This document shows, piece after piece, positions 40,001 through 47,461 of a DNA stretch of 56,849 nucleotides; position 1 is the stretch's first letter; every line of letters starts with the position of its first letter. The position numbers were made by a program, and so were the translations under genes. Below the pieces are notes generated by a model. That model did no database searches and was not told the origin of the DNA. It worked only from the letters and a program-made list of their open reading frames with translations. Origin of the DNA: Candidatus Limosilactobacillus merdavium (GTDB taxonomy: Bacteria; Bacillota; Bacilli; Lactobacillales; Lactobacillaceae); assembly GCA_018883805.1 (NCBI GenBank), contig JAHLFK010000049.1, forward strand, positions 1 through 56,849. Reading direction: 5' to 3'.

Positions 40001-40720
40001 CGCAGCTAAAACAGCATTAGAAGCAACATTAACATTGTTTTGAGCTTTAATTACTTCCAACTTAGCTTTAGCTAAAGCTTCTTGTAATTTAGAGTCATCA
40101 CCATTTAAGGCATCCTTAGCAGTATCAACATTTTGTGAAGCAATATTAACATTAGCTCGCTTGCCATTTACATATGTTTGAGCAGCATCAACAGCAGATT
40201 GTTTACTAGTTACATCACTATTGGCATCACTGGCAGCCTTTTGAGCTTCAGATACAGCATTTTGGTCATTAGCAATTGTTTGTTTTTGGTTTTCAATTGC
40301 TTGTGAAGCACTAGCAACATTTTCTGGAGTTACACTGTTAGCAATTGATTGAGCACTGTTAACAGCTGATTGAGCTTTAGCAGCGGCATCAGAAGCTGCA
40401 GAAACATTAGCTGAAGCGCTAGCTACGTTTTGTGTTTGAGCACTAGCAGATGCTTGAGCATTGGTTAATGCAGCATTAGCATTGTTTAAATCACTTTGTT
40501 TAGCATTAACATCGGCTTGAGCATTATTTACATTTGTTTGGGCTTCATCAATCTTTTGAGCAGCTTGTGACTGGTCATTAGTTAATTTAACTGAAGCTTG
40601 ACTGTTATTAGCTGTTACTGTGTCAGCATGAACGTTGTTGGCAATTGATACCCCAGCAACAGCAGCCGCTGCAACAGTAGCAGTAGCCATTAATTTCTTT
40701 TCAATATTATTTTTCTTCAT
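37025..40720 (-). CDS. SEC10/PgrA-like LPxTG-anchored surface protein with CAP-like domain
   Basis: 1231 residues. Signal peptide 1-33 (MKKNNIEKKLMATATVAAA..ANNVHADT). Then a long Ala/Gln/Asn/Ser-rich coiled coil (about 50-410), a globular domain (about 415-665) beginning LPDGYVDALKNF, and a second coiled coil (about 670-1030). A beta-rich domain and Ser/Thr/Asn linker follow, then sortase motif LPQTS (1198-1202), a hydrophobic stretch and tail RKRQN. The globular part has CAP-like traits (LINQIRNQVG, SENIGSG, WEHSSVFAGIN). Layout matches enterococcal surface-exclusion proteins (PrgA/Sec10), whose stalk projects a CAP-like domain. Adhesion or cell-cell contact roles are equally possible. A divergent XRE regulator lies 146 bp away. 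Confidence 0.88.
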   Translation of the reverse strand: MKKNNIEKKLMATATVAAAAVAGVSIANNVHADTVTANNSQASVKLTNDQSQAAQKIDEAQTNVNNAQADVNAKQSDLNNANAALTNAQASASAQTQNVASASANVSAASDAAAKAQSAVNSAQSIANSVTPENVASASQAIENQKQTIANDQNAVSEAQKAASDANSDVTSKQSAVDAAQTYVNGKRANVNIASQNVDTAKDALNGDDSKLQEALAKAKLEVIKAQNNVNVASNAVLAAKSTQTSANGTLSIEQKDIDIKSDALSAAQSAASAASAVNSAAQLDAAIAQQNVNEKLAAQSDVRSAYNSAKSALDRIDTNLVYKNESSAHWAVSEAHYAVESKQSEAEFASQAASAANSDVAVASNAKLFADKRVETAQEAVDSAAKSAAQADSDYNTATQKVNHLNDKYGINTITLPDGYVDALKNFLRYKDYHKEKFDPNETVARVLSQQIYSYAEQAEAMNHYRHNKTEEKEVVDYRNLTEAQQKDLAIYTADLINQIRNQVGTSNVTVSENAQATTNSIIKNGYNDPNWDAFGNNTKDGKGHNHDFLSNLPDFQSENIGSGLQQWTTTGGSTYKLPIESQTMDSLKESIYHGVTNMMFSDRDNSWEHSSVFAGINLDKATSLGIGFDKYGYTHYEFEVPTTPNGLDANKYDISSSTSYNELTTAKKDQQAKLTIKKAADTASSDAQFMLNNAKTIQENCQNNLIQAQKKAKKANQVLKDAQTALSQVQIKFNAAENAQRVADEAVQNINKIGESVLTNQTKLKQLDSDLSRAQDDLHTKQITAQLAAALLQIANNNVKTAQIAFDNANTNFKAQQQVINNATNVITAQNNLTQAKTQLTIAQSNEQAAQQAVDAFHASDAQKQVAVVKAKAALQTAKNALATAQKSLNDAKDILATSKKNAQTKEQAVKDAQAKVANDQQVLTGLQDRLADLQNATANLQAAKNALTQAQSNLTKAQTELQAEQSKLAPLSAAVDAAQAKANAAQTAYIQAKDNLTNAQTALQAAKGAYQTDAQKYGNQVVISPITIQAGENVSAPSIANGLVIPVKLHSAPNKLMMVIAASTNGKTADLPQGTTAQWVNASQVAADAQHAGNYAEDVLIAFPDGSTTTVKAQLTVKTVSTVNQNNGSTSTINNHQAGQTQSNHVESIPSADSITATVHFANVTSGNANSSASVTMSTMSREQYKASQKQASQLPQTSNKNESVLSIIGLTLAASTVSLFSLRKRQN

Positions 40721-40865
40721 TTTATTACTATCTCCTTAAGCAACCTGACATTATCTCCTCATTATTAATATATCACTACTAAATAACTATTAGTATAAAG
40801 TGTTCTAACCCCTAATATATAAAGATAAACTAATAATAAATTATGGGTAGAGGAATGATATTATA

Positions 40866-41222
40866 TTGGGAATTGGCCTAGGTGATAACATTCGAAGAAA
40901 AAGAAAACAGCTAAGTCTTACACAAGAAGACTTAGCTGAATTAAGTAACTTGTCTGTCAATTTCATTTCAAAAATTGAACGTACAAGTAATCAAAATATC
41001 AATCTACAAAAGTTAGATGCAATCGCTGAAGCATTAAATATTTCATCTATTGATTCGATTAAGTCAACGAAGCCAACCAATAAGAATGTTAATCTAGCAG
41101 ATGATCAAAATAGTTATTTCTTTAATAAGTTAACTGTTGAATTAAAAAAACTTCCTAAAGAGCAATCTGAAGAAATAAGCAAATATTTTCTATACTTAAT
41201 AAAATCAATCAGAAATAAATAA
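40866..41222 (+). CDS. XRE family transcriptional regulator
   Basis: 118 residues: N-terminal helix-turn-helix (about 8-62; LGDNIRRKRKQLSLTQEDLA, LSVNFISKIERTSNQNINL) and a short C-terminal helical region (about 85-118) likely for dimerisation. The start is TTG 40866, about 11 nt after AGAGGA; no ATG is in frame. It is divergent from the SEC10-like gene and shares a 145-bp AT-rich control region, so it probably regulates that gene and itself. Confidence 0.82.
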   Translation: MGIGLGDNIRRKRKQLSLTQEDLAELSNLSVNFISKIERTSNQNINLQKLDAIAEALNISSIDSIKSTKPTNKNVNLADDQNSYFFNKLTVELKKLPKEQSEEISKYFLYLIKSIRNK

Positions 41223-41291
41223 TACCTAACAAAAAAGCTGCAACACGGGTAAAACGTTGTTATATCAACAAATATTAGCTGTTCCACCATC

Positions 41292-41342
41292 AAAACTTAC
41301 AACACGCTTCAGGGGATATGTTGCATCCCTGTGGCAAGTTTT
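41292..41342 (+). terminator. imperfect inverted repeat, possible terminator of the XRE gene
   Basis: Outer arms AAAACTT / AAGTTTT enclose CAGGGG..CCCTG; TTTTAATATTT follows on the plus strand. The stem is broken between the arms, so it may be another structure. The sequence around it (41223-41426) is otherwise non-coding. Confidence 0.4.
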
Positions 41343-41426
41343 AATATTTATGTTCAATTTTAATAATCTTTCTTCAACGTTTTTATCGTTATATCAACCT
41401 TTAGGAAGTCCGACTCTCCCTATTTA

Positions 41427-41499
41427 AGCCGTCTGGCGGAGTTGAACCGCCGTGTCACCCTTACCATGGATGTGCTCTACCTATCTGAGCTAAGACGGC
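41427..41499 (-). tRNA. tRNA-Thr (anticodon GGT)
   Basis: Full cloverleaf on the reverse strand: acceptor GCCGTCT / AGACGGC, D arm GCTC..GAGC with GG in the loop, anticodon stem CATCC / GGGTG with loop ATGGTAA (anticodon GGT, codon ACC), and T arm GGCGG TTCAACT CCGCC. 73 nt, discriminator T; CCA is not encoded (TTA follows). Position 32 is A, where a pyrimidine is usual. It is a single, isolated tRNA next to a degenerate transporter fragment. Confidence 0.93.
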
Positions 41500-41531
41500 G
41501 ATTAAAGTATAACCGAAAATAGCTCAGTGGC

Positions 41532-41587
41532 GCAAGACTACCTTAATCTTTGACGCTTCTAAAATAGCTAATCCACATAATGATAGA
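41532..41587 (-). repeat. degenerate copy of the MFS gene 3' end, left direct repeat
   Basis: 47 of 56 positions match 42555-42610, the 3' end and stop region of the drug transporter gene, in the same orientation and 1023 bp away. It still reads (I)MWISYFRSVKD and a stop on the reverse strand. With the intact copy it brackets the toxin-antitoxin pair. The remaining sequence of 41588-41759 is AT-rich and holds no gene I can support. Confidence 0.8.
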
Positions 41588-41759
41588 TTAATGTCTACTC
41601 CTTCATTTAGTTTATGAATACTTACAATCACCTCTTTATATATTTTTAGCTGATAACTTGAACTTTATGATAAGTTTCAACGGGACCATAATTGTAGTTA
41701 GATTTCTTTTATTGTAAATGAAGTGATTACAAATGTTGTAAATTTAGAAGGTAAGTAGT

Positions 41760-41795
41760 AAAACAGCGTCCATCATTATGATAGGCGCTGTTTTA
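41760..41795 (-). terminator. terminator of the toxin-antitoxin operon
   Basis: AAAACAGCG / CGCTGTTTT arms around a loop of about 17 nt that can extend by one or two pairs. It lies 48 nt after the toxin stop. The reverse-strand tail is TTTTACTACTT. Confidence 0.7.
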
Positions 41796-41842
41796 CTAAG
41801 ATTATTTGTATATTTTCAAAAATTTTAAAACGTAAATTCAAA

Positions 41843-42214
41843 TTAAAATAAATCTGAATGAGTGCCAATACCAACCAAATAAACAACTTCTTGGTTGGTT
41901 TTAACATATAACAATAAATGATCACCATTATGTCCGTCAAAATGAAGATCAAGTCCTTTAACCTCAACAGTAGTTAAAGGTCCTAAACGGCTTTTGATGT
42001 CCTTTATTTGCTTATTAGTTAAAGTAATTGGATGTTCATAAAAGTAATCAGGAATTTTCTCGTCATTTAAGAAGCAATTAATTACATATTCCCATGGTGA
42101 ACGATGATCATCAGTGAATGGAACCTCTCCATGAAAAATATTATGCCAACGAGGATTTCTAATTACCTTTTTCCTTTGTTTCTTAAAATGATGGGTGGGG
42201 ATAATTTTACTCAT
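41843..42214 (-). CDS. YafQ/RelE-like type II toxin
   Basis: 123 residues, basic, with the RelE-superfamily pattern. The C-terminal half contains PLTTVEVKGLDLHFDGHNGDH and ends LLLYVKTNQEVVYLVGIGTHSDLF-like strands, with a conserved terminal Phe and His residues typical of YafQ mRNA interferases. The N-terminal half is longer than in E. coli YafQ (92 residues) by an insert around 20-60. It overlaps the antitoxin by 8 nt, the usual toxin-second order. Confidence 0.85.
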   Translation of the reverse strand: MSKIIPTHHFKKQRKKVIRNPRWHNIFHGEVPFTDDHRSPWEYVINCFLNDEKIPDYFYEHPITLTNKQIKDIKSRLGPLTTVEVKGLDLHFDGHNGDHLLLYVKTNQEVVYLVGIGTHSDLF

Positions 42215-42467
42215 TTAGTAACTTCTCCAGTTCATCGTAGGATGACGCGCCTTTAAGTTTATGATCACTTAAATCATCAACTGCTTCGTTAATTGATGAC
42301 ATTGTTTCAGCATTAGGAATCCCCCAATACTTTGGTAAACCATCATTAGCAACAGATGATAACGTCATGCGAATGAAACTGGAAATCGATAAGCCATGAG
42401 CAGCTAATTCTTTGCTAGCTTTTTCTTTAACATCAACCGGAACCCGGCTATCTACTCTTGCATCCAT
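42207..42467 (-). CDS. RelB/DinJ-type antitoxin
   Basis: 86 residues. A ribbon-helix-helix start (MDARVDSRVPVDVKEKASKE, LSISSFIRMTL) binds DNA; the acidic C-terminal tail (SSYDELEKLLNE) should wrap the toxin. Start is ATG 42467, 7 nt after TTGAGGTGAT; a longer frame lacks a site. The pair should autoregulate. It is bracketed by direct repeats derived from the neighbouring MFS gene. Confidence 0.88.
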   Translation of the reverse strand: MDARVDSRVPVDVKEKASKELAAHGLSISSFIRMTLSSVANDGLPKYWGIPNAETMSSINEAVDDLSDHKLKGASSYDELEKLLNE

Positions 42468-42554
42468 TCTTATCACCTCAAGTATATTGTATGACAAATG
42501 GCGTACAGTATCAAATGATTCAGTCTATTTGCTTTTTAACAGGCTGATAAAGTT

Positions 42555-42610
42555 GCAAGGCTCCTCTAATCTTTGACACTTCTGAAGTAGCTAATCCACA
42601 CAATGATTGA
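42555..42610 (-). repeat. MFS gene 3' end, right direct repeat
   Basis: The intact counterpart of 41532-41587. It contains the MFS stop codon (42566-42568) and the last 14 or so codons. Similarity to the other copy extends 11 bp beyond the stop into non-coding DNA. Confidence 0.8.
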
Positions 42611-43948
42611 GAAAATCATCAAAACAATAAATGCGTGCTGCGTCCCTATCGCGGTGGAAACAGCTTGGCTGGCATGCAGGTGTGTCTGGCTGCTTGCAAC
42701 AATCATAGCGGCAATGGAAGTTCCCATTGCGCCGGCGAATTGCTGCAAAGTATTCATAATTGCATTCCCTTGGGCTGTTTCTTCAGGACTAATACTCTTG
42801 AGTGCACTGGTCATTACGTTACCCATACACATCCCCATTCCAGCCATATAAAAAATGTAAACGAACATAATCATCGCATTACTCATATGACGACTAATCA
42901 ACGCAAAGGTTAATAATGATAGGAAGCATAGTCCCATCCCAAAAAGGATTGGTCGGCGGGCACCAAAATGATCGAGGATCTTACCACCAAGCGGCGCAAA
43001 AATTGCACCGGCAACACCTGCTGGCAAGACGACTAATCCGGCGATCATGGCAGTGTTGCCGTTAACTAGTTGAATATAATTTGGCAATAGAAAGGCAAAG
43101 CCGAGCGACATAATCTGAGTAAGAAAGAAACCAAGAACATGGCCGGCAAACCGGTGATTCTTAAATAGTCGCAAGTTCAACGTTGGCGTAGCAATTGATA
43201 GGGAACGCCAAGTCAAGCCAACCATTCCAATGATTCCTAGGATGAAAGCTCCAAGAACATTCACACTCATAAATGGCATACTACCAACGTTACTGAAGCC
43301 ATCGACAAGTCCGGTGAACATAAAGATAATCATTAATAAACTAATTAGATCAACTGATTGCTTCCGGATTTCAGACTTTTGTTGGATCCCCCATCGACCA
43401 AGGATAAAGGAAAGAACGAGGAATGGCAGTAATATGTAAAATACCCACCGCCAACTAAGTGAATTAGCGACAATTCCACCAAATGTTGGACCGATTGCAG
43501 GTGCAATTCCAGTAATTAAGTTACCCATCCCCATCATAAAGCCAATCTTACTCTGGGGGACTTGTTCCATAATGATATTAAACATTAGTGGTAGGGCAAT
43601 CCCGGTTCCAACACCCTGAATGGCCCGCCCAATTAATAGCAACGGAAAGTTAGGTGCTAAGGCATCAATCACTAACCCCGCAATAAAGAACACATTCGCT
43701 ACAGTAAAAAGGGTCTTAGTCTTATATGAACTTTTCAGGACTGCCGATAAAGGAACAATAATAGCGACTACTAGAAGATAGATTGAAGTCATCCACTGAA
43801 CAGTATTGGTCGTTACCCCAAATTCTTTCATTAAGATCGGGAAGGTCACATTCATCGACGTTTCGACAATCACACCACTAAATGACATTAACCCGGTTGC
43901 TACGATTGCAGCAATCACCTTTGCAGGAATTTTATCATTACTAGTCAT
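42566..43948 (-). CDS. DHA2-family multidrug MFS transporter
   Basis: 460 residues and about 14 membrane segments, the EmrB/QacA drug:H+ antiporter layout. Motif A-like region SAVLKSSYKTK is diverged; motif C-like stretch GMGNLITGIAPAIGPTFGG is clear. Start is ATG 43948 after GAGGAGGG; the frame upstream has no site. It overlaps the marR stop by 8 nt, so the regulator and pump are coexpressed and presumably induced by the pump's substrates. The 3' end has a partial duplicate 1 kb away. Confidence 0.9.
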   Translation of the reverse strand: MTSNDKIPAKVIAAIVATGLMSFSGVIVETSMNVTFPILMKEFGVTTNTVQWMTSIYLLVVAIIVPLSAVLKSSYKTKTLFTVANVFFIAGLVIDALAPNFPLLLIGRAIQGVGTGIALPLMFNIIMEQVPQSKIGFMMGMGNLITGIAPAIGPTFGGIVANSLSWRWVFYILLPFLVLSFILGRWGIQQKSEIRKQSVDLISLLMIIFMFTGLVDGFSNVGSMPFMSVNVLGAFILGIIGMVGLTWRSLSIATPTLNLRLFKNHRFAGHVLGFFLTQIMSLGFAFLLPNYIQLVNGNTAMIAGLVVLPAGVAGAIFAPLGGKILDHFGARRPILFGMGLCFLSLLTFALISRHMSNAMIMFVYIFYMAGMGMCMGNVMTSALKSISPEETAQGNAIMNTLQQFAGAMGTSIAAMIVASSQTHLHASQAVSTAIGTQHAFIVLMIFSIIVWISYFRSVKD

Positions 43949-44363
43949 TTTTTCCCTCCTCAATAATAAAGTTCAAAATTTTCATAAAATGCTTAACTTC
44001 ATCAGCAGAAAAGGCTCCTTTAATTGTTTTTTCTTTTGCTATGATGTATTGCCGAACTGTTGGAGCTAGCTCACGCCCCTTCTCAGTTAAAGAAATTACT
44101 TTTTGTCGCCGATCAGTTGCCGATTGGTGTTGCTCAACTAAGCCCTTTTTCACTAATCGTTGAATGAGCACTGTAGTTGTCGAACGTTTGATATTGAATT
44201 CTTGTTCTAACATGTGTTGGTCACATTCCGGCAAGTCACAATTTGCCATAAAATCAATCACTGACATTTGGGTTCCTGTTAGATTGTATTGATCAGCGAA
44301 CCGGTTGAAATCTTGATTAAGGCTATTTGCTGCCATCTTTAACTGTCTACCAATTAATTCCAT
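43941..44363 (-). CDS. MarR family regulator
   Basis: 140 residues, winged helix of the MarR type: MSVIDFMANC, MLEQEFNIKRSTTTVLIQRL (recognition helix, about 60-79), and wing LVEQHQSATDRRQKVISLTEKG. Start is ATG 44363, 8 nt after GAGGG. A perfect 9-4-9 palindrome sits directly downstream of its -10 box, so autorepression of the marR-MFS operon is likely. Confidence 0.92.
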   Translation of the reverse strand: MELIGRQLKMAANSLNQDFNRFADQYNLTGTQMSVIDFMANCDLPECDQHMLEQEFNIKRSTTTVLIQRLVKKGLVEQHQSATDRRQKVISLTEKGRELAPTVRQYIIAKEKTIKGAFSADEVKHFMKILNFIIEEGKND

Positions 44364-44381
44364 CAAAAAATCCCTCACAAT

Positions 44382-44432
44382 TTTTGTTAGCTGTCTAACA
44401 AAATATTATAAGGGATCTTTTTTGATTGTAAA
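44382..44432 (-). promoter_or_regulatory. marR-MFS promoter and palindromic operator
   Basis: On the reverse strand: -35 TTTACA (44427-44432), 16-nt spacer, -10 TATAAT (44405-44410), then the perfect palindrome TTTTGTTAG-n4-CTAACAAAA (44382-44403) over the transcription start. It is the natural MarR binding site. Confidence 0.8.
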
Positions 44433-44449
44433 GATTAGATTAAGGAGGT

Positions 44450-45796
44450 TTACCAACCTAACTCTTCTGCATTTTGTGGAAGGCTAAGTTTACCTGCAGC
44501 CGCTTCAGCAAACGCTTGATCAAGAATGGCAAATGCTTGATCAAGTTCTTCTTCAGTAATTACCAATGGCGGTTGGAAACGAAGAATATTCCCACGAAGG
44601 CTGATGATAATTGCACCAAGTTCAAAGACGCGGTACATAATCTTAGTTGTCATTTCAGTATCGCCCTTACCGGTTTGTGGATCGACAATATCAATTCCTC
44701 CGTCAAGGCCATACATTCGGACACCACCGATAAAGTCATACTTCTCTTTTTCTTCATCAAAGAACTGTTTAGCCTTTTTACCAAGATTGGTTGAACGTTC
44801 AAGAAGGTTCTCTTCTTCGATAACATCTAACGTTGCGTTAGCCGCGGCAGTTGTGACTGGATTACCAGCAGTCGTGTAAACATTAGCTGGTGCGCCAAGT
44901 GATTCCATGATCTCCTTACGCCCAATAACGGCACTTAATGGTAACCCTGAAGCCAGTGACTTACCAACAGACATTAAGTCGGGTTCAAGCCCAAAGTTTT
45001 GGATCGACCACCATTTACCAGTACGACCCATTCCTTGATTAACTTCATCAACAGCAAACAGGATTCCATTATCCTTCGCAAATTGATAAATCTTCTTCAT
45101 GAATTCAGGAGGTGTTTTAACAATTCCTCCATCACCTTGAATTGGTTCAATCAGAACTGCTGCAACTTCTTCAACTGGTAAGTAAGTTTCAAATGGCAGC
45201 TTAAACATCTTGAAGTAGCGATCAACAAATTGTTCATCTGTTTCATCAGGAAGTTTATCCCATGGATCAGGGAATGGCACTTTAACAACGCCAGGTAATA
45301 ATGGGCCCATTTTTCGTGCCATATTAAGAGAAACACTAGAAAGCGTCATTGAGCCATATGTTGAGCCGTGATATGCACCAGTAAAGGAAACAATGTACGG
45401 ACGACCTGTATACGCACGAGCAAACTTAATAATAGCGTCATTAGCATCCGATCCTGAATTTCCCCAAACAACTTCTGTTGGGCCAGACATCGGTGCTAGT
45501 TTTGCCAGTCGCGGTGCTAATCGTGCAGCTTGACTGTTAGCAAAGTATGCCGGTGTATATTGGATCAACTTTTGTGCTTGCTCTTGAATAGCTTTAACAA
45601 CTTTAGGGTGAGAGTGCCCGGTATTGGTAGAACTGGCACTTGCTAAGAGATCAATGTACTGATTACCATCAACATCAGTTAAGATTGCACCATGACCACC
45701 ATCAATTACGATGTCATAGTACTTAACCCGTGCAGCAGTTGCAAATGCTTCTTTTTCGTTTGCTAAAATTCGTTGGTTGTTTTCCATTGAACTCAT
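44450..45796 (-). CDS. isoleucine 2-epimerase / branched-chain amino acid racemase (class III aminotransferase fold)
   Basis: 448 residues. Close line-by-line resemblance to the Lentilactobacillus buchneri PLP-dependent isoleucine 2-epimerase as I remember it: DGNQYIDLLASAS, QAQKLIQYTPAYF, NSGSDANDAIIKFARAYTGR, GAYHGSTYGS and the PLP-lysine in DLMSVGKSLASGLPLSAVIG. It would racemise Ile, Leu and Val to D-forms (D-allo-Ile) in the cytoplasm; a GABA-type aminotransferase annotation is the likely wrong alternative. Start is ATG 45796 with GGAGGG 8 nt before. It follows an amino-acid permease by 23 nt. Confidence 0.85.
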   Translation of the reverse strand: MSSMENNQRILANEKEAFATAARVKYYDIVIDGGHGAILTDVDGNQYIDLLASASSTNTGHSHPKVVKAIQEQAQKLIQYTPAYFANSQAARLAPRLAKLAPMSGPTEVVWGNSGSDANDAIIKFARAYTGRPYIVSFTGAYHGSTYGSMTLSSVSLNMARKMGPLLPGVVKVPFPDPWDKLPDETDEQFVDRYFKMFKLPFETYLPVEEVAAVLIEPIQGDGGIVKTPPEFMKKIYQFAKDNGILFAVDEVNQGMGRTGKWWSIQNFGLEPDLMSVGKSLASGLPLSAVIGRKEIMESLGAPANVYTTAGNPVTTAAANATLDVIEEENLLERSTNLGKKAKQFFDEEKEKYDFIGGVRMYGLDGGIDIVDPQTGKGDTEMTTKIMYRVFELGAIIISLRGNILRFQPPLVITEEELDQAFAILDQAFAEAAAGKLSLPQNAEELGW

Positions 45797-45819
45797 TAGC
45801 AATCCCTCCCTACTTATTT

Positions 45820-47259
45820 TTATTTATTATCTTTCTCTTTTTTGCTCAAGTATGAATGACGCATCCCATAGGCAAAGTAAATAACTAGCCCAAGGATGAA
45901 CCAAATACCAGCATAAAGTTTAGCCTGGTAATCCAAGCCAAGGAATACTAGCAATGAGGCAATGAAGCCCAATGCTGGAAGAACTGGGTAAAGCGGTACC
46001 TTAAATGCAGGATCATTAATATCCTTACCTTCCCGACGCCGAAGTGGGTAAATACCAATTGAAACGAACATGAACGCAATCAATGTTCCGGCAGAAATCA
46101 ATTGTGAAAGGAAGGCAAATGGGAAGAAGGCAACAATCAAGATGGCAACAATAGTTAATGTCCATAGAGCACGGTTTGGACGGTTGTTATCATCCAACTT
46201 ACCGAGCCACTTTGGAAGCATTCCATCACGACCAAATGAGTAAATCAGCCGTGAACCAGCCATACTCATCCCGATCAATGCAGTGAACATCCCAACAACC
46301 GCAATCGTTTGAACAACAACAGCAACTCCACCATGACCAGCGGCACGCAATGCCAGACCAACTGGTTCAGCACTATTAGCGTACTTGCTGTATGGCAGCA
46401 TCCCAACAAGGACAAGACTAACGGCAACGAACAAAATAACGGCAATTGCCAGTGAACCAAGAATTCCTCGTGGCATCGTCTTTTGTGGGTTAATCGCTTC
46501 AGCAGAGTTAGCTGCGATTGAATCAAATCCGATGTATGAAAGGAAGATCATTGAAACCCCGGCATAAATACCTTGCCAGCCACCAAATGGGCCGTTAGCA
46601 GTTTCATGGTATTTAGGAATAAATGGTACATAGTTAGTAGCATGCAATGCAGTCAAACCAACAACAATGAAGAGCAGAACTGCGAAAACCTTCAAAACAA
46701 CTAGGACGTTTTCAACCCGAGCAGTACGAGAAACCCCGCGGGAAATCAAGGCTGCAACCAGGGCAATAACAACAACAGAAATCAAGTCAACAATTCCACC
46801 ATCAGTACCAAAGGCATTTGAAAGTGTCTTTGGAAGTTCAATCCCTAATGGTGCAAGCAAAGCCCGGAAGTTTGCTGATAGACCAGAACCAACGAAGGCT
46901 AAGGCAATGAAATACTCTGCAAGCAATGCCCAACCGGCAATCCAACCAAAGAATTCACCAAAAACAACGTTAATCCAAGAATACGCTGAACCTGCAAATG
47001 GCATCGCAGCTGACATTTCTGCATAGGCAAATGCAACTAATCCCGCAACCACCGCAGCAAGTAAGAACGAAATTGCAACGGCTGGTCCGGTATGCATTGC
47101 TGCCACTTCACCAGGAAGAGTGAAAATAGAGGTGGAGACAATCGTACCGACCCCAAGTGCTAAGAAGTCCCGCACCTTCAATGAACGCACCAAGTGGCCA
47201 TCTTTATTGGCATAGACTTGCGGGTCTTCTTTTCGGGTAATTGTTTTCCAAAAACTCAT
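45820..47259 (-). CDS. APC superfamily amino acid permease (CAT-like)
   Basis: 479 residues, about 12 membrane segments. The start of TM1 (LALGVGTIVSTSIFTLPGEVA) has the unwound glycine motif of APC transporters; the length and YAEMSAAMPFAGSAYSW fit the YfnA/CAT group. Start is ATG 47259, 7 nt after AAGGAGG; an ATG two codons earlier is too close. Upstream of the epimerase in one operon, it may import branched-chain amino acids, which is inference from context. A long 5' region with an internal terminator precedes it. Confidence 0.9.
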   Translation of the reverse strand: MSFWKTITRKEDPQVYANKDGHLVRSLKVRDFLALGVGTIVSTSIFTLPGEVAAMHTGPAVAISFLLAAVVAGLVAFAYAEMSAAMPFAGSAYSWINVVFGEFFGWIAGWALLAEYFIALAFVGSGLSANFRALLAPLGIELPKTLSNAFGTDGGIVDLISVVVIALVAALISRGVSRTARVENVLVVLKVFAVLLFIVVGLTALHATNYVPFIPKYHETANGPFGGWQGIYAGVSMIFLSYIGFDSIAANSAEAINPQKTMPRGILGSLAIAVILFVAVSLVLVGMLPYSKYANSAEPVGLALRAAGHGGVAVVVQTIAVVGMFTALIGMSMAGSRLIYSFGRDGMLPKWLGKLDDNNRPNRALWTLTIVAILIVAFFPFAFLSQLISAGTLIAFMFVSIGIYPLRRREGKDINDPAFKVPLYPVLPALGFIASLLVFLGLDYQAKLYAGIWFILGLVIYFAYGMRHSYLSKKEKDNK

Positions 47260-47415
47260 AACCATTCCTCCTTATCAATTAAATTTAGATTAGAATAATA
47301 AGAAAACATTAACTTATTCTAACAATCGTTTGCGCATAGGTCAAATGTTAATTTAATAAATCTTGTATTTTTACTATGCTAAATGAATTATTAGATTATT
47401 CTCATAATTGAATTT

Positions 47416-47461
47416 TAAAATAAAAAGGACCTTCTAGAACTTGGGGAGTTTCCAGAAGGTC
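47416..47461 (-). terminator. leader terminator upstream of the permease-epimerase operon
   Basis: On the reverse strand GACCTTCTGGAA pairs with TTCTAGAAGGTC (12 bp, one wobble, 10-nt loop) and is followed by CTTTTTATTTT. No gene lies upstream on this strand before nth, which is divergent, so it probably ends a leader RNA of the permease gene, whose start is about 160 nt farther on. Confidence 0.7.

Noticed and set aside
37661..40600. Repetitive-looking Ala/Gln codons suggesting a tandem DNA repeat
   Set aside because: The repetition is the heptad bias of coiled coils; no exact DNA period is visible, so no tandem repeat is annotated.
41223..41426. Possible insertion-sequence end near the tRNA because of inverted repeats (AAAACTT..AAGTTTT)
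   Set aside because: No transposase, no matching distal end and no target duplication; a terminator-like structure is the simpler reading.
44450..45796. 4-aminobutyrate aminotransferase
   Set aside because: Sequence blocks follow the branched-chain amino acid 2-epimerase of Lentilactobacillus buchneri more closely, and the linked gene is an amino-acid permease.
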